A stretch of 64,000 bases of DNA from Leucobacter aridicollis (GCF_013409595.1 NZ_JACCBD010000001.1:2604001-2668000); one strand, 5' to 3'. Positions 43,417-52,729 are shown, counted from the first letter of the stretch. The notes: generated from the letters alone by a model not told the origin. Program-made: numbers and translations.

Positions 43417-45996
43417 TTGCGCGCCAAAGAACTTGATACGCTACTCGCCCACGTTCGTGCACGGGAGACAGTTCGTCTCGTGGGCAGCCAGGAGCTCGGC
43501 AAGACCTCGCTCCTTGGCGACCTGGAGGCGTCGCTCGCCGCGCTCGGCTTCGACGTCCTGCGCATCGGCGCGGACCCCGCCCTGGCCCCGATCAAGTACG
43601 GGGCGCTGCGCGAGTCGTGGATCTCGTCCGATCGGTTTCATCAGAACAGCTCACCGGTCGAGCTCACTGCGATCCTCACCTCGGAACTCGCCCGATCTAG
43701 CAACTCGGTGCTCCTCATTGACGATGCCGAATGGCTCGATGTCGCCTCGGCGCAGGCGCTCGCACCGCTGATGAACCGCGGCATCGTCTCGGGCGTGCTC
43801 GCCTCCGCCCCGTTCCGGCAGCTGACCACCGAGCAGCGCGCGACGTCTCGCCTCATCCGGGCGGATGCCCGCGTCGAACTGCAAGCACTGAGTTTCGAAC
43901 AGGTCGGGGTGCTCTCCGAGAGCATTCTCGGCGCCTACGTCAGCCCCGAGATCATCTCCGAGATCTTCTCGATGTCGTCAGGCATCACGGGCATCGCCGC
44001 GGACATTATTCGTGCCGCGCAGGCCGCAAACCTCATCGAGCCCGGTGCCGACCGGTGGGTGTCGTCACAGAGCCGGCTCTGGAGCGTTCACCTGGAGGAG
44101 ACCGTCGAGCGTGCGTTCGCCCACCTCTCCGACGACGCGTTCAGGCTCTTGCACGCGCTCTCTCTCGCCGGCAGCATGCCCGCCGACCGCGTCCACGCGT
44201 ACGACCCGGAATCGACGATCCTACTGACGCACCGCGGACTCGTCACAATGTTCCGAGATCCGCAAGGAGAGTCCAGGATCTCGCCTCGCCCCGCCCTCAT
44301 CACCGACTTCTTCAGGCAGCGCCGAGTCGACGTGCTGCACCTCTCCGCCGTCGGGCTACTCGACGAGCTCTCGCGCATACCGGCGCCGCCACCGCTGTCG
44401 GCGGCGGCAACGCTCACCGAGTCACTCGCAGCGCGCACCGCGGCACAAGAGACCCACAACGCGGGGCTCGCCCGCTATATCCGGGAGGAGGCCGAGCAGC
44501 GACTCGCGCTCGCCGCCCAGGACTGGCGGCGACTCCCGAACCCGCCACACGCGATCGCGTACATCGACGCCCTGCTGCAAGCCGGCGGATACCAGGGCAC
44601 GGCCTCCGAGGTCATCGAACACACGCCCGCGTCGTCGGAAAACGCCGTGGAGATGCTTCAGCTCGCCCTGCACGAGCAGCTCCTCGGCGCGGCAGGACGT
44701 CGTTCCAGTTCCCGACACACGGCGGCGCTCCGCGCGCACCACGCAGATTTCTCCCCCGCCCTCGACGCCTACGAGATGTACGTCAGGTTCTCGTCCGATG
44801 GCCTTACCCCTGAGGTTCGGCAGTGGCTCGACTCCCCCGCCTCAGATCCGGTCGGCTTCAGCCAGACCGTGGCCGACTACATTCACGCGTCGACTGGCCG
44901 GGTGCACCCGCTCTCGGACGCGCCAGATTCGCCTGCACGAATCCCGGTGCAGCGGTTGATCGCAGACCAGACTCACCTCATCACTGTTGTTCGGCACAGC
45001 GCGCTCGACGACTCGCTCGAGCGGCTGCTCGCCGACCCGATCAGCTTGCTGCCGGGCGACGATCCAGTCCCGTTCCTCGTCGACTCGTACGTGCGGTCAC
45101 AGATCCTGCTCGGCCTCGGGCGGTTGTCCGAGGCCCGCTCGACACTCAGCCAGGCGCTGTCAGTCGGCAACCTCGATCTCCGATTCGCGGTGCTCTACGC
45201 GGCGATGCTGCGCTGGTCGGCGTTTCTCCACTACCGCGACGGCCGCACCGACATCGCAACCTCGCTGCTCAAGGAAAGCCGAGGGTACCCTGACCTGCGC
45301 GGCCCGATGCCAGGCATGCGCCCAGAGTTCGGCGACGCGCTCGAGGTGCTCTTCGAGAGCGGTCCGCGACAGGCGAGCGAGCGGTTCCTCGTCGAGGCGC
45401 AGGCCTGCCACGATCGGTCGTTCGTCGACGCGAGCTGGGCGATGGCGCGGTTCGCCTTTCAGCTGAACCCCACCGACGCAGCGCTCGACGTGCTCGACAC
45501 CCTTGGAGAGCTCCAGAGCTATGCGTGGTCGACCCGCCTGTCGACGTTCGCGCGGGCAGCGCTCCGGCAAGACCCGCAGATCTTCAACTACATCTCGCGG
45601 CTCACAACGCTGTCAGAGATCTCGACGGCCGCCGACTTTCTCGAGGACATCGAGCGGGTGCACCGCGACCGCGGAACGAAGATCGATCCGCGCTACGTCG
45701 AGGCCGTGACCGAGGCGCGCCAGGCGTTTCACATGTTCCAGGAGCCGGTGGCGGTCAGGCCGCGGCCCGAGCACGTCTCGGCGGTTGAGTCGCTCACCCC
45801 GCGCGAGCTCGAGATCGCGCCGCTCACCGCTACCCTGAGTAATCGGGAAATCGCCGACCGGCTGACGCTCAGCATCCGCACCGTCGAGAATCACATCGCG
45901 CGATCCATGAAGAAGCTCGGCCTCTCGTCCCGTAAAGAGTTGAGCACGGCGCTCTCCTCCGCCGCGATCGCAGCCTCGGGCGTGGGTAGTGACTAG
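43417..45996 (+). CDS. Large LuxR-family (LAL/MalT-like) ATP-binding regulator
   Basis: An 859-residue STAND-type regulator. It has an N-terminal P-loop in VGSQELGKTSLLGDL (about residues 22-36), a Walker B-like NSVLLIDDAEWLD (about 96-108), a long helical middle with TPR-like stretches, and a C-terminal LuxR helix-turn-helix (LTPRELEIAPLTATLSNREI, then SIRTVENHIARSMKKLGLSSR; about residues 790-845). The start is TTG at 43417 with GGGAGGGG 8 bp upstream. It stands alone, so its targets cannot be inferred from neighbours. A terminator lies at 46066-46088. Confidence 0.9.
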   Translation: MRAKELDTLLAHVRARETVRLVGSQELGKTSLLGDLEASLAALGFDVLRIGADPALAPIKYGALRESWISSDRFHQNSSPVELTAILTSELARSSNSVLLIDDAEWLDVASAQALAPLMNRGIVSGVLASAPFRQLTTEQRATSRLIRADARVELQALSFEQVGVLSESILGAYVSPEIISEIFSMSSGITGIAADIIRAAQAANLIEPGADRWVSSQSRLWSVHLEETVERAFAHLSDDAFRLLHALSLAGSMPADRVHAYDPESTILLTHRGLVTMFRDPQGESRISPRPALITDFFRQRRVDVLHLSAVGLLDELSRIPAPPPLSAAATLTESLAARTAAQETHNAGLARYIREEAEQRLALAAQDWRRLPNPPHAIAYIDALLQAGGYQGTASEVIEHTPASSENAVEMLQLALHEQLLGAAGRRSSSRHTAALRAHHADFSPALDAYEMYVRFSSDGLTPEVRQWLDSPASDPVGFSQTVADYIHASTGRVHPLSDAPDSPARIPVQRLIADQTHLITVVRHSALDDSLERLLADPISLLPGDDPVPFLVDSYVRSQILLGLGRLSEARSTLSQALSVGNLDLRFAVLYAAMLRWSAFLHYRDGRTDIATSLLKESRGYPDLRGPMPGMRPEFGDALEVLFESGPRQASERFLVEAQACHDRSFVDASWAMARFAFQLNPTDAALDVLDTLGELQSYAWSTRLSTFARAALRQDPQIFNYISRLTTLSEISTAADFLEDIERVHRDRGTKIDPRYVEAVTEARQAFHMFQEPVAVRPRPEHVSAVESLTPRELEIAPLTATLSNREIADRLTLSIRTVENHIARSMKKLGLSSRKELSTALSSAAIAASGVGSD

Positions 45997-46065
45997 TGCA
46001 ACCTCCCCTAGTTCCGGCCAGATCCGCACCTAAATACTCACGCAACGACTCGGTGCGCGGGGGTT

Positions 46066-46088
46066 CGACTACTTAAGAGTCGGGTTTT
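46066..46088 (+). terminator. Terminator after the LuxR-family gene
   Basis: CGACT and AGTCG (5 bp, 7-nt loop ACTTAAG) are followed by GGTTTTG. The stem is short, but the U-run and position fit an intrinsic terminator. Confidence 0.5.
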
Positions 46089-46227
46089 GTCACCCAATAT
46101 CACTCAAATCACTCCCGCAGGAGATCGAACTCAAGTACTGTTTCATTAGTCCCTCAGTGAAGGACTTCTCACCCACATCGATGATGAGATACCTTTCCCC
46201 CAATGCGGTATCGGGTGAGACAGGTCT

Positions 46228-46290
46228 GGTGTGTGGGGAGTGGGCTTCCCCCCCATCGCTTCCCCCAAATATTGCGACTCTCCACACACC
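46228..46290. repeat. 14-bp inverted repeat (63 bp end to end)
   Basis: GGTGTGTGGGGAGT (46228-46241) and ACTCTCCACACACC (46277-46290) are inverted copies with one difference, which would be a G-U pair in RNA. The 35-bp centre is rich in CCC runs and contains AATATT. Confidence 0.6.
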
Positions 46291-46410
46291 ACACCGCCTC
46301 TTCTCCGGCAGTCCAGCCAGACACTGGCTCAGTCCCAGATCTCGGACGGCGCCCCAGCGCACTTCCGCCACAGGCGCGACGCCCGACGCGCGGTCCCGAC
46401 GCTGCGATCT

Positions 46411-46480
46411 ACGCACTCAGCGCGTGACGCCGCGGCTCACGCACGCAGTGCGTGAGCCGCCGCTCCCCGCACTCAGTGCG
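46411..46480. repeat. Three short hairpins with related sequence
   Basis: ACGCACTCAGCGCGT (46411-46425), GCTCACGCACGCAGTGCGTGAGC (46435-46457) and CGCACTCAGTGCG (46468-46480) are related palindromes. The middle hairpin extends to an 11-bp perfect stem (46434-46458), and the third abuts the stop codon of the oxidoreductase gene. Confidence 0.7.
46434..46458 (-). terminator. Terminator of the phytoene desaturase-like gene
   Basis: GGCTCACGCAC pairs perfectly with GTGCGTGAGCC (11 bp, 3-nt loop), 23 bp past the stop on the minus strand. Confidence 0.6.
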
Positions 46481-47968
46481 TCAGGACGACTCGCCGCCGA
46501 GCGCCAGCGATGGCGCCAGCGATGGCGCGTCGAGCCCGTACTCGTGCCTCAGCGCAGACTTCGCCGCGTACCAGCCGGCCAGCCCATGCACGCCGGGCCC
46601 CGGCGCGGTCGATGACGAGCACAGGTAGACGCCGCGCGCCGGCGTGCGCCAGGGCTCGTTCCCGAGCACCGGGCGCGCAAGCAGCTGCCGCATCGACACC
46701 TGCCCCGCGCTGAAGTCGCCGCCCACATAGTTGCGGTTCTCGCGCCCGAGTTCTGCGGCGGTCGTCACCCGCATCGCCGTCACGCGGTCACGCACACCGG
46801 GGGCGAACCGCTCGAGCTGGGCGAGTATGGTCTCCGTCACGTCTGCGGTCGAACCGCTCGGCACGTGGGTGTAGCTCGTCACCGCATGCACCCCAGCAGG
46901 GTTTCGTCCGGCATCAAACGCGCTCGGCTGCGCGAGCAACACGTACGGCCGGTCCGCGTGGCGGCCCCGTGCGATCTCCGCCTCGGCGGCGGCAATCTCA
47001 TCCCGCGTGCCCCCGAGGTGCACCGTCGGCGCCTGCGCGACGCGCGGGTCGCGCCACGGAATCGGGCCATCAAGCACGAGATCAAGCTTCGCGGCGGCGT
47101 TGCCGTATCGGAACCGCGTCAGCCGCTTCCGGTACCCGGCCGGCAACGCGTCTCCGGCGATCTCGACGAGCCCGCGCGCGGACGTGTCACACAGTGTGAC
47201 GTCGAAGGCCGAAAGCTCGTCGAGGTGCGTGATCGGCCGTCCGAGCTCGATGCGCCCGCCGTGCGCAAGGAGGTCTGCGGCGAGCGCGTCCGTGATGGCT
47301 TGCGAGCCCCCGACGGGCACCGGCCAGCCCGACGCGTGACCGAGCGCGCCGAGCACGAACGCGACCCCCGCGTGCGTGAGCGCCGGCATGCGACCGATGC
47401 TGTGCGCCGCGACGCCTGCGATCAACGCGGGAGCAACCTGCTCGCTGAACCGAAGCCCCCACAGTGGGGTTCCCTGCTCCAGGGTTCGCGCGCCGAATGC
47501 TGCGGCGCCGAATAGGTCCCGCGGCCACCGCAGCACCGGCCCGCCGAGCGCGACGTCGAGCACGCCTTCGAGCCGGTCGAGCAGCGGCCTGTAGAGCCGC
47601 GCGTACGCTGCGCCGTCACGCCCGAGCTCACTCGCCGTGCGCTCGATATCCCGGTAGGCGATCGCGGCGTCCGCCCCCGCGGCGCCGTCAAGGGGGTGCG
47701 CGTACGAGGCCTCGGGCGTCACGAAATCGACGCGCCGCGTCAGCTCAAACTCGCGGAAGAACCCCGTCGCCAGCGCCATCGGGTGGATCGCCGAACACAC
47801 GTCGTGCACAACACCGGGCGCCACGTGCGAGAGGGTTCGCGCGCCGCCCCCGAGGGTCTCCATGGCTTCGAAGACGGTGACGGGGATCCCGGCGCGCGCG
47901 AGCGTCACCGCGGCGGCGAGGCCGTTCGGCCCCGAGCCAACGACGGCTGCTCCGAGTGAGGATCGCAT
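46481..47968 (-). CDS. Phytoene desaturase-like FAD-dependent oxidoreductase
   Basis: A 495-residue flavoprotein of the CrtI/NAD(P)/FAD family. The N-terminal dinucleotide-binding motif is VVGSGPNGLAAAVTLARAG (about residues 9-27), followed by FEAMETLGGGARTL, and the C-terminal motif is LCSSSTAPGPGVHGLAGW. Relatives are annotated as phytoene desaturase, retinol saturase-like or amine oxidase; substrate cannot be fixed. No carotenoid genes are near. The tail repeats LAPSLAL. It is 33 bp from the downstream end of the fatty acid desaturase gene; they run on the same strand. Confidence 0.85.
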   Translation of the reverse strand: MRSSLGAAVVGSGPNGLAAAVTLARAGIPVTVFEAMETLGGGARTLSHVAPGVVHDVCSAIHPMALATGFFREFELTRRVDFVTPEASYAHPLDGAAGADAAIAYRDIERTASELGRDGAAYARLYRPLLDRLEGVLDVALGGPVLRWPRDLFGAAAFGARTLEQGTPLWGLRFSEQVAPALIAGVAAHSIGRMPALTHAGVAFVLGALGHASGWPVPVGGSQAITDALAADLLAHGGRIELGRPITHLDELSAFDVTLCDTSARGLVEIAGDALPAGYRKRLTRFRYGNAAAKLDLVLDGPIPWRDPRVAQAPTVHLGGTRDEIAAAEAEIARGRHADRPYVLLAQPSAFDAGRNPAGVHAVTSYTHVPSGSTADVTETILAQLERFAPGVRDRVTAMRVTTAAELGRENRNYVGGDFSAGQVSMRQLLARPVLGNEPWRTPARGVYLCSSSTAPGPGVHGLAGWYAAKSALRHEYGLDAPSLAPSLALGGESS

Positions 47969-48001
47969 GATCCCTGAGTGTAGCGGCGTACGCCGCCCAG
48001 G

Positions 48002-49111
48002 TCAGGCTTTCCGGTAGGTTGCCGTGATCGGGCACTCGAACGGGTCGCGCGCGGCGAGCCCCACGCGGTTCAGGTACTCGATCACGATCGCGTACGACCG
48101 CAGCAGCGAGGTCTCGGTGTAAGGGACGCCGAGCTTCTCGCAGTGCTCGCGCACGAGCAGGCGCACCTTCGACAGGTTCGGCCGCGCCATGCTCGGGAAC
48201 AGGTGGTGCTCCACCTGGTAGTTCAGGCCGCCCATGAGCGAGGTCGCCCACCAGCCGCCGCGAATGTTGCGCGACGTGCGCACCTGCTTCGAGAAGAAAT
48301 CAAGCTTCGCATCGTGCGCGATGACAGGCATCCCCTTGTGGTTCGGTGCGAACGACGCCCCCATGTAGACGCCGAACACGGCGAGCTGAACGCCGATGAA
48401 CGCGAATGCCATGCCCAGCGGCAGGAACATGAATACCGGCACGAGGATGATGACAAAACGGGCAACGATGATGGGCAGCTCGATCCACCGACCCTTCACC
48501 GGGCCGCGCTGCAGCAGGTAGGCGATCGAGTGGCGGTGCAGGTTCAGGCCCTCAAGCGTGAGCAGCGGGAAGAACAGCCACCCCTGCCGCTGCGTGAGAA
48601 ACCGGAGGAAACCGCGCGCCTTCACTGCGTCCTCCTCGATAAAGGAAATCGTGTCGATCTCAATATCCGGGTCCTTGCCGACCCGATTCGGGTTTGCGTG
48701 GTGCCGCGTGTGCTTTGAATCCCACCACGCGTAGCTCATGCCGATGCTCGCCGCGAGGATGCGAGCGAGTCGATCGTTCGCGGGCCCACTCGACAGGATC
48801 TGTCGGTGCGCGGCCTCGTGCGTGAGGAATGCGATCTGGGTGAAGAGCAGGGCGTAGGCCGCCGCCATGAGCAGCTGAAACCAGGAGTCCCCGAGCAGGA
48901 TCGACCCCGCGGTCGTCGCCGCGAGACCGACCGCGATGGCGACACCGACGAGCCCGTAGAACCAGGGGGCGCGGGCGAACAGCCCCGACTCGCGCGCGAT
49001 CTGCGAGAGCGTCGTGTACGCCTTCGCGACCGGCGGGAAGTCCTCGGCTCGTGCGCGCGTGTAGCGGAGCGGGCCGAGGCCGTCGAGGGTAGGGGCAACG
49101 GTCGTTGTCAT
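48002..49111 (-). CDS. Fatty acid (acyl-CoA) desaturase
   Basis: A 369-residue integral membrane di-iron desaturase. Three His boxes are visible: HEAAHRQ (about residue 98), HTRHHANPN (about residue 134) and QVEHHLFPSM (about residue 300). Four transmembrane helices lie between them. It should insert a double bond in fatty acyl chains, perhaps for membrane fluidity; the front-end or delta-9 regiochemistry cannot be told. ATG at 49111 is taken; GTG at 49120 is possible. Confidence 0.93.
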   Translation of the reverse strand: MTTTVAPTLDGLGPLRYTRARAEDFPPVAKAYTTLSQIARESGLFARAPWFYGLVGVAIAVGLAATTAGSILLGDSWFQLLMAAAYALLFTQIAFLTHEAAHRQILSSGPANDRLARILAASIGMSYAWWDSKHTRHHANPNRVGKDPDIEIDTISFIEEDAVKARGFLRFLTQRQGWLFFPLLTLEGLNLHRHSIAYLLQRGPVKGRWIELPIIVARFVIILVPVFMFLPLGMAFAFIGVQLAVFGVYMGASFAPNHKGMPVIAHDAKLDFFSKQVRTSRNIRGGWWATSLMGGLNYQVEHHLFPSMARPNLSKVRLLVREHCEKLGVPYTETSLLRSYAIVIEYLNRVGLAARDPFECPITATYRKA

Positions 49112-49271
49112 GGTCAGCACCCATTCGGTTGCGAGGGCCCGAACGAGCCACTCTGATCAAGCCACTGGCGGTTGCCGATCGCTTCGCTCACACTATCCAG
49201 CGCACCATGCAAAATGCCGTACATGCCCCCTTCGCGCGGACCGGCGGCGCCCGGCAGGTACACTTGCGGTC

Positions 49272-49868
49272 GTGTCAGCCGATTCAACACCCCAGCCCGC
49301 ATTCCGTTCGCTCGCCTGGCCGCTGCAGACGGAGCGGCTCTCGCTTCGCCCCGCCGAGCTCGCGGACGCCGAGGCCCTGTGGGTGCACCGGCAGCTTCCC
49401 GAGGTCGGCAAGTGGCTCGGGTGGCATCCCGTCGACCACGCCGATTGGATGGCGACGTACCCGGACAAGTACCTCGACACCCTCGTCGTCGAGCTCGACG
49501 GCCGCATCGTCGGCGACATCATGCTGTCCACGGGCGACGGCTGGGGTCAGCGCGAGGTGCGCGACCAGGCGGCGGGTGTGCAAGCCGAGCTCGGGTGGAC
49601 GTTCTCGCCCGAGGTCGCCGGCCGCGGCCTCGCGACCGAGGCCGTCCGCGCCGTGATCGCGCTGTGCTTCACCGATCTCGGTCTCCGCAGGGTCGAGGCC
49701 GGCGCGTTCGCCGACAACACGCCGTCGTGGCGTCTCATGGAGCGCGTCGGAATGCGGCGCGAGTCGTACTCGGTCCGCGACTCCCTCCACCGGGATCTCG
49801 GGTGGATTGACGGCGTTCTGTACGCCCTCCTCGCCGATGAGTGGGCCGCGCTGCACCAGGCGCCCTAG
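49272..49868 (+). CDS. GNAT-family N-acetyltransferase (RimJ/RimL-like)
   Basis: A 198-residue acetyltransferase. It has LQTERLSLRPAELADAEALWV at the N-terminus, ELGWTFSPEVAGRGLATEAVRAVIALCF (acetyl-CoA site; the GRGLA turn) and RRVEAGAFADNTPSWRLMERVGMRRE, the block typical of RimJ/RimL and ribosomal protein acetyltransferases. The substrate is unknown. The GTG at 49272 is preferred. It precedes the SulP gene by 60 bp on the same strand. Confidence 0.85.
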   Translation: MSADSTPQPAFRSLAWPLQTERLSLRPAELADAEALWVHRQLPEVGKWLGWHPVDHADWMATYPDKYLDTLVVELDGRIVGDIMLSTGDGWGQREVRDQAAGVQAELGWTFSPEVAGRGLATEAVRAVIALCFTDLGLRRVEAGAFADNTPSWRLMERVGMRRESYSVRDSLHRDLGWIDGVLYALLADEWAALHQAP

Positions 49869-49928
49869 GGGGGTCGCCGGAGCGGCTCGCCCGCTCGACC
49901 GATCCCCCACCGCGCCCGAAAGGATCCC

Positions 49929-51443
49929 ATGGCTCTGCCCGCCGCCCAGCCCCAGCCCGGTCCCGCAAGACCCCGGAGTGGCTCGCCGACCACCCTGCAG
50001 GCGCTGCGCTCCCCCAGGCTCCTCCTGCGCGAGGCGCTCGCCGGCCTTGTCGTCGCGCTCGCGCTGATCCCTGAGGCGATCGCGTTCTCGGTCATCGCGG
50101 GCGTCGACCCGAAGGTGGGACTGTTCTCGTCCTTTGTGATGGCCGTCTCGATCGCCTTCCTCGGTGGCAGGCCGGCGATGATCACCGCCGCGACCGGCGC
50201 CGTCGCCCTCGTCATCGCGCCGGTCATGCGCGACCATGGCTTCGACTACTTCATCGCCACGGTCCTGCTCGCCGGCGCGCTGCAGATTGTGCTCGCGGCC
50301 CTCGGTGTTGCGAAGCTCATGCGGTTCATCCCGCGCAGCGTCATGGTCGGCTTCGTGAACGCGCTCGCCCTGCTCGTGTTCGGCGCCCAGCTGCCCGAGC
50401 TCATCGGCGTCCCCTGGGCCGTCTACCCGCTCGTCGCGGCCGGGATCCTCATCATGGTCTTCATGCCGAAGATCACGAAGGCGGTGCCGGCGCCGCTCGT
50501 GTCGGTGATCATCGTCACCGCCGCGGCGGTCGTGTTCGCGATCAACGTCCCGACTGTCGGCGACAAGGGCGATCTGCCCGACAGCCTTCCCGAGTTCTTC
50601 TTCCCGAATGTTCCCATGACGTGGGAGACGCTCAGCATCATCGGCCCGTTCGCGCTCGGCATGGCGCTCGTCGGGCTCATGGAATCGCTCCTCACCGCGA
50701 AGCTCGTCGACGACATCACCGACACCCCCTCCAACAAGACGCGCGAGACGTGGGCGCAGGGCGTCGCGAATCTGCTCGCCGGAATGTTCGGCGGGATGGG
50801 CGGTTGCGCGGTCGTCGGGCAGACAATGATCAACGTGAAGGTGTCCGGCGCCCGCACCCGCATCTCAACGTTTCTCGCGGGCGCGTTCCTGCTGATCCTG
50901 ATCCTCGTGCTCGGCGACCTCGTCTCGCTCATCCCGATGGCGGCGCTCGTCGCCGTGATGATCATGGTGTCGGTCGCTGCGTTCGATTGGCACTCGATTG
51001 CCCCGAGCACGCTCCGCCGGCTCCCAAAGAGCGAGACCTTCGTGATGGTGGCGACCGTTGCCGTGGTGCTTGCGACGCACAACCTCGCGATCGGCGTGAT
51101 CGCCGGGGTCGTCGTCGCGGCGGTGCTGTTCGTTCGTCGCGTCGCGCACGTCGTCGCCGTCGAGCGTGAACCCGGCGACGAGTCCGTCACGTACCGCGTG
51201 ACGGGCGAGCTGTTCTTCGCGTCCAGCAATGACCTCACGACCATGTTCGACTACGCGGGCGACCCGCCGCGCATCATCATCGATATGAGCGCGGCCCACG
51301 TCTGGGACGCTTCCTCGGTCGCCGCGCTCGACGCAATCACGACGAAGTACGCGCGGCGCGGCGCGACGGTCGAGCTTGTCGGCATGAACGCGGCGACGCG
51401 CACGCTGCACGAGCGCCTGTCCGGCGGCCTCGGGGTCGAATAA
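49929..51443 (+). CDS. SulP-family anion transporter with STAS domain
   Basis: A 504-residue permease. About ten to twelve hydrophobic segments span residues 30-400, with LVVALALIPEAIAFSVIAGVDP and GLFSSFVMAVSIAFLGGRPAMI in the first helices, VVGQTMINVKVSGARTRIST in the middle and a C-terminal STAS domain from about residue 410 (IIIDMSAAHVWDASSVAALD). The family moves sulfate, bicarbonate or organic anions; no neighbour tells which. A terminator follows at 51501-51522. Confidence 0.9.
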   Translation: MALPAAQPQPGPARPRSGSPTTLQALRSPRLLLREALAGLVVALALIPEAIAFSVIAGVDPKVGLFSSFVMAVSIAFLGGRPAMITAATGAVALVIAPVMRDHGFDYFIATVLLAGALQIVLAALGVAKLMRFIPRSVMVGFVNALALLVFGAQLPELIGVPWAVYPLVAAGILIMVFMPKITKAVPAPLVSVIIVTAAAVVFAINVPTVGDKGDLPDSLPEFFFPNVPMTWETLSIIGPFALGMALVGLMESLLTAKLVDDITDTPSNKTRETWAQGVANLLAGMFGGMGGCAVVGQTMINVKVSGARTRISTFLAGAFLLILILVLGDLVSLIPMAALVAVMIMVSVAAFDWHSIAPSTLRRLPKSETFVMVATVAVVLATHNLAIGVIAGVVVAAVLFVRRVAHVVAVEREPGDESVTYRVTGELFFASSNDLTTMFDYAGDPPRIIIDMSAAHVWDASSVAALDAITTKYARRGATVELVGMNAATRTLHERLSGGLGVE

Positions 51444-51500
51444 CGCCGGGCGCTGTCCGGCCGAATCTGGCGGCTCCCCCCACGGTTCGCGACGCGCTCG

Positions 51501-51522
51501 GACCTGCGGGGCTCCGCGGGTC
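51501..51522. terminator. Terminator between SulP and CPVC-protein genes
   Basis: GACCTGCGG pairs with CCGCGGGTC (9 bp with one T-G wobble, 4-nt loop) between convergent genes. No long U-run is present. Confidence 0.5.
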
Positions 51523-51536
51523 AGCAGATCAGCCGA

Positions 51537-52097
51537 TCAACGGGCGAGCTCCGCGGCCGCGCCTCGCGCGCCCGCGCGCCGGTTCGTCGGCATCGGACAC
51601 GCGACCTGACCGCTCAGACGCCAAACGAGTGCGACGCCGGTCAGGATCAGCGCCGCGACCGCGAGCACCGGTTGGAGTGGCGCGAACCAGGTGATCGCGC
51701 CGGAGTAGCCGAGCGCGATGAGGGCGATCTTGTTGCACACCGGGCACCCGACCGCGAACCAGGTGAGTACGCCGCCGGCGAGGCCCATGCGCGTGCTTTT
51801 CCGCTCCGCCGGGGTCTCGTCGACCGCTCCCGTCCCCGCGGGCCGCATGTAGGTCGCGGTGAGCAGACCGACACCGATCGCGGTCAGGATCCACACCGGG
51901 TAGTTCCACCACACCGTCTCGATCTCCCGAGCGAACCACGGATTCGGGATCAGCACTGTCGCGACCCCAACCAGCACAGCGAACGCGGCGGCGACCGCGG
52001 CCGCGACGAGCAGCTGTCGCGGCCCCCAGGCGCGCAACGCCCGCAGCGCGAGCGCTCCCCGCTGACGCATCGCGCCGACGCTTCTGCCTCTGCCCAC
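51537..52097 (-). CDS. Membrane protein with conserved CPVC motif
   Basis: A 186-residue protein with four to five hydrophobic segments. The segment FAVGCPVCNKIALIALGYSG (about residues 113-132) contains a Cys-x-x-Cys pair in a membrane setting, suggesting redox chemistry or metal binding. The C-terminal tail is basic. I recognise it only as a conserved actinobacterial membrane protein. It lies divergent from trxA, with about 230 bp between, an association that fits a thiol role but does not prove it. Confidence 0.7.
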   Translation of the reverse strand: MGRGRSVGAMRQRGALALRALRAWGPRQLLVAAAVAAAFAVLVGVATVLIPNPWFAREIETVWWNYPVWILTAIGVGLLTATYMRPAGTGAVDETPAERKSTRMGLAGGVLTWFAVGCPVCNKIALIALGYSGAITWFAPLQPVLAVAALILTGVALVWRLSGQVACPMPTNRRAGARGAAAELAR

Positions 52098-52330
52098 GGC
52101 ACCGATCCTTCCCCACCCGCTAGCGCGGCGGACTCACCGAGCCGCGGGACGGCCCGCGCGCTCGACAGTGTTGCTGAGTAATGTACGCGGCCCGAGCTTG
52201 AATAGTCCTGTGCGCCAGTCGGCCCGCGCGGTTTAGCCATCGGAGAACACCGCTCCCCGGCGCGGGCGGTCGCCCCGTACGCTGGAAGAAACAGAGAGGG
52301 GACCGGCGAGATTCCTCGCCGCCAAGCACT

Positions 52331-52729
52331 ATGAGTACAGTCGAAATCACCAAAGACAACCTCGAGCAGACCATCGGCACGGACGGGATCGTGCTGCTCG
52401 ATTTCTGGGCTGCCTGGTGCGGGCCGTGCCGCTCGTTCGCCCCCGTCTTCGAGACCGCCTCCGAGGCGAACTCGGACATCGTGTTCGGCAAGATCGACAC
52501 CGAAGCCGAGCAGGAGCTCGCGGGCATGTTCGGCATCACCTCGATTCCGACGATTATGGCGTTCCGCGACGGCATCAACGTGTTCGCGCAGGCCGGCGCG
52601 TTGCCCGCTCGGACGCTCGACCAGCTCATCGACGCCGTCCGCGGCCTCGACATGGACGACGTGCGGGCCCAGCTCGCGAAGCAGACCGAGGGTGAGCCCA
52701 CCGTCGCCCCGGAGGCCGACGCGAACTAA
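52331..52729 (+). CDS. trxA: Thioredoxin
   Basis: A 132-residue thioredoxin-fold protein. The active site WAAWCGPCRSFAPVFE is at residues about 27-42, with the cis-Pro in ITSIPTIMAFRDG. About 20 residues longer than classic thioredoxin, with a Glu/Pro/Thr tail. It reduces disulfides in the cytoplasm. The stop overlaps the convergent mntC stop by 4 bp. Confidence 0.94.
   Translation: MSTVEITKDNLEQTIGTDGIVLLDFWAAWCGPCRSFAPVFETASEANSDIVFGKIDTEAEQELAGMFGITSIPTIMAFRDGINVFAQAGALPARTLDQLIDAVRGLDMDDVRAQLAKQTEGEPTVAPEADAN

Larger units (their letters stand above)
45997..46480. other. 484-bp intergenic region with several hairpins
   Basis: It lies between convergent genes and is AT-richer than its surroundings. 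It holds the LuxR terminator, a 14-bp inverted repeat (46228-46290) and three tandem ACGCACTCA-type hairpins (46411-46480). Open frames here are short and not gene-like. Confidence 0.7.

Noticed and set aside
46090..46416. 108-codon minus-strand frame in the 46-kb gap
   Set aside because: Composition is mixed, no ribosome-binding site is visible, and it spans several hairpins.
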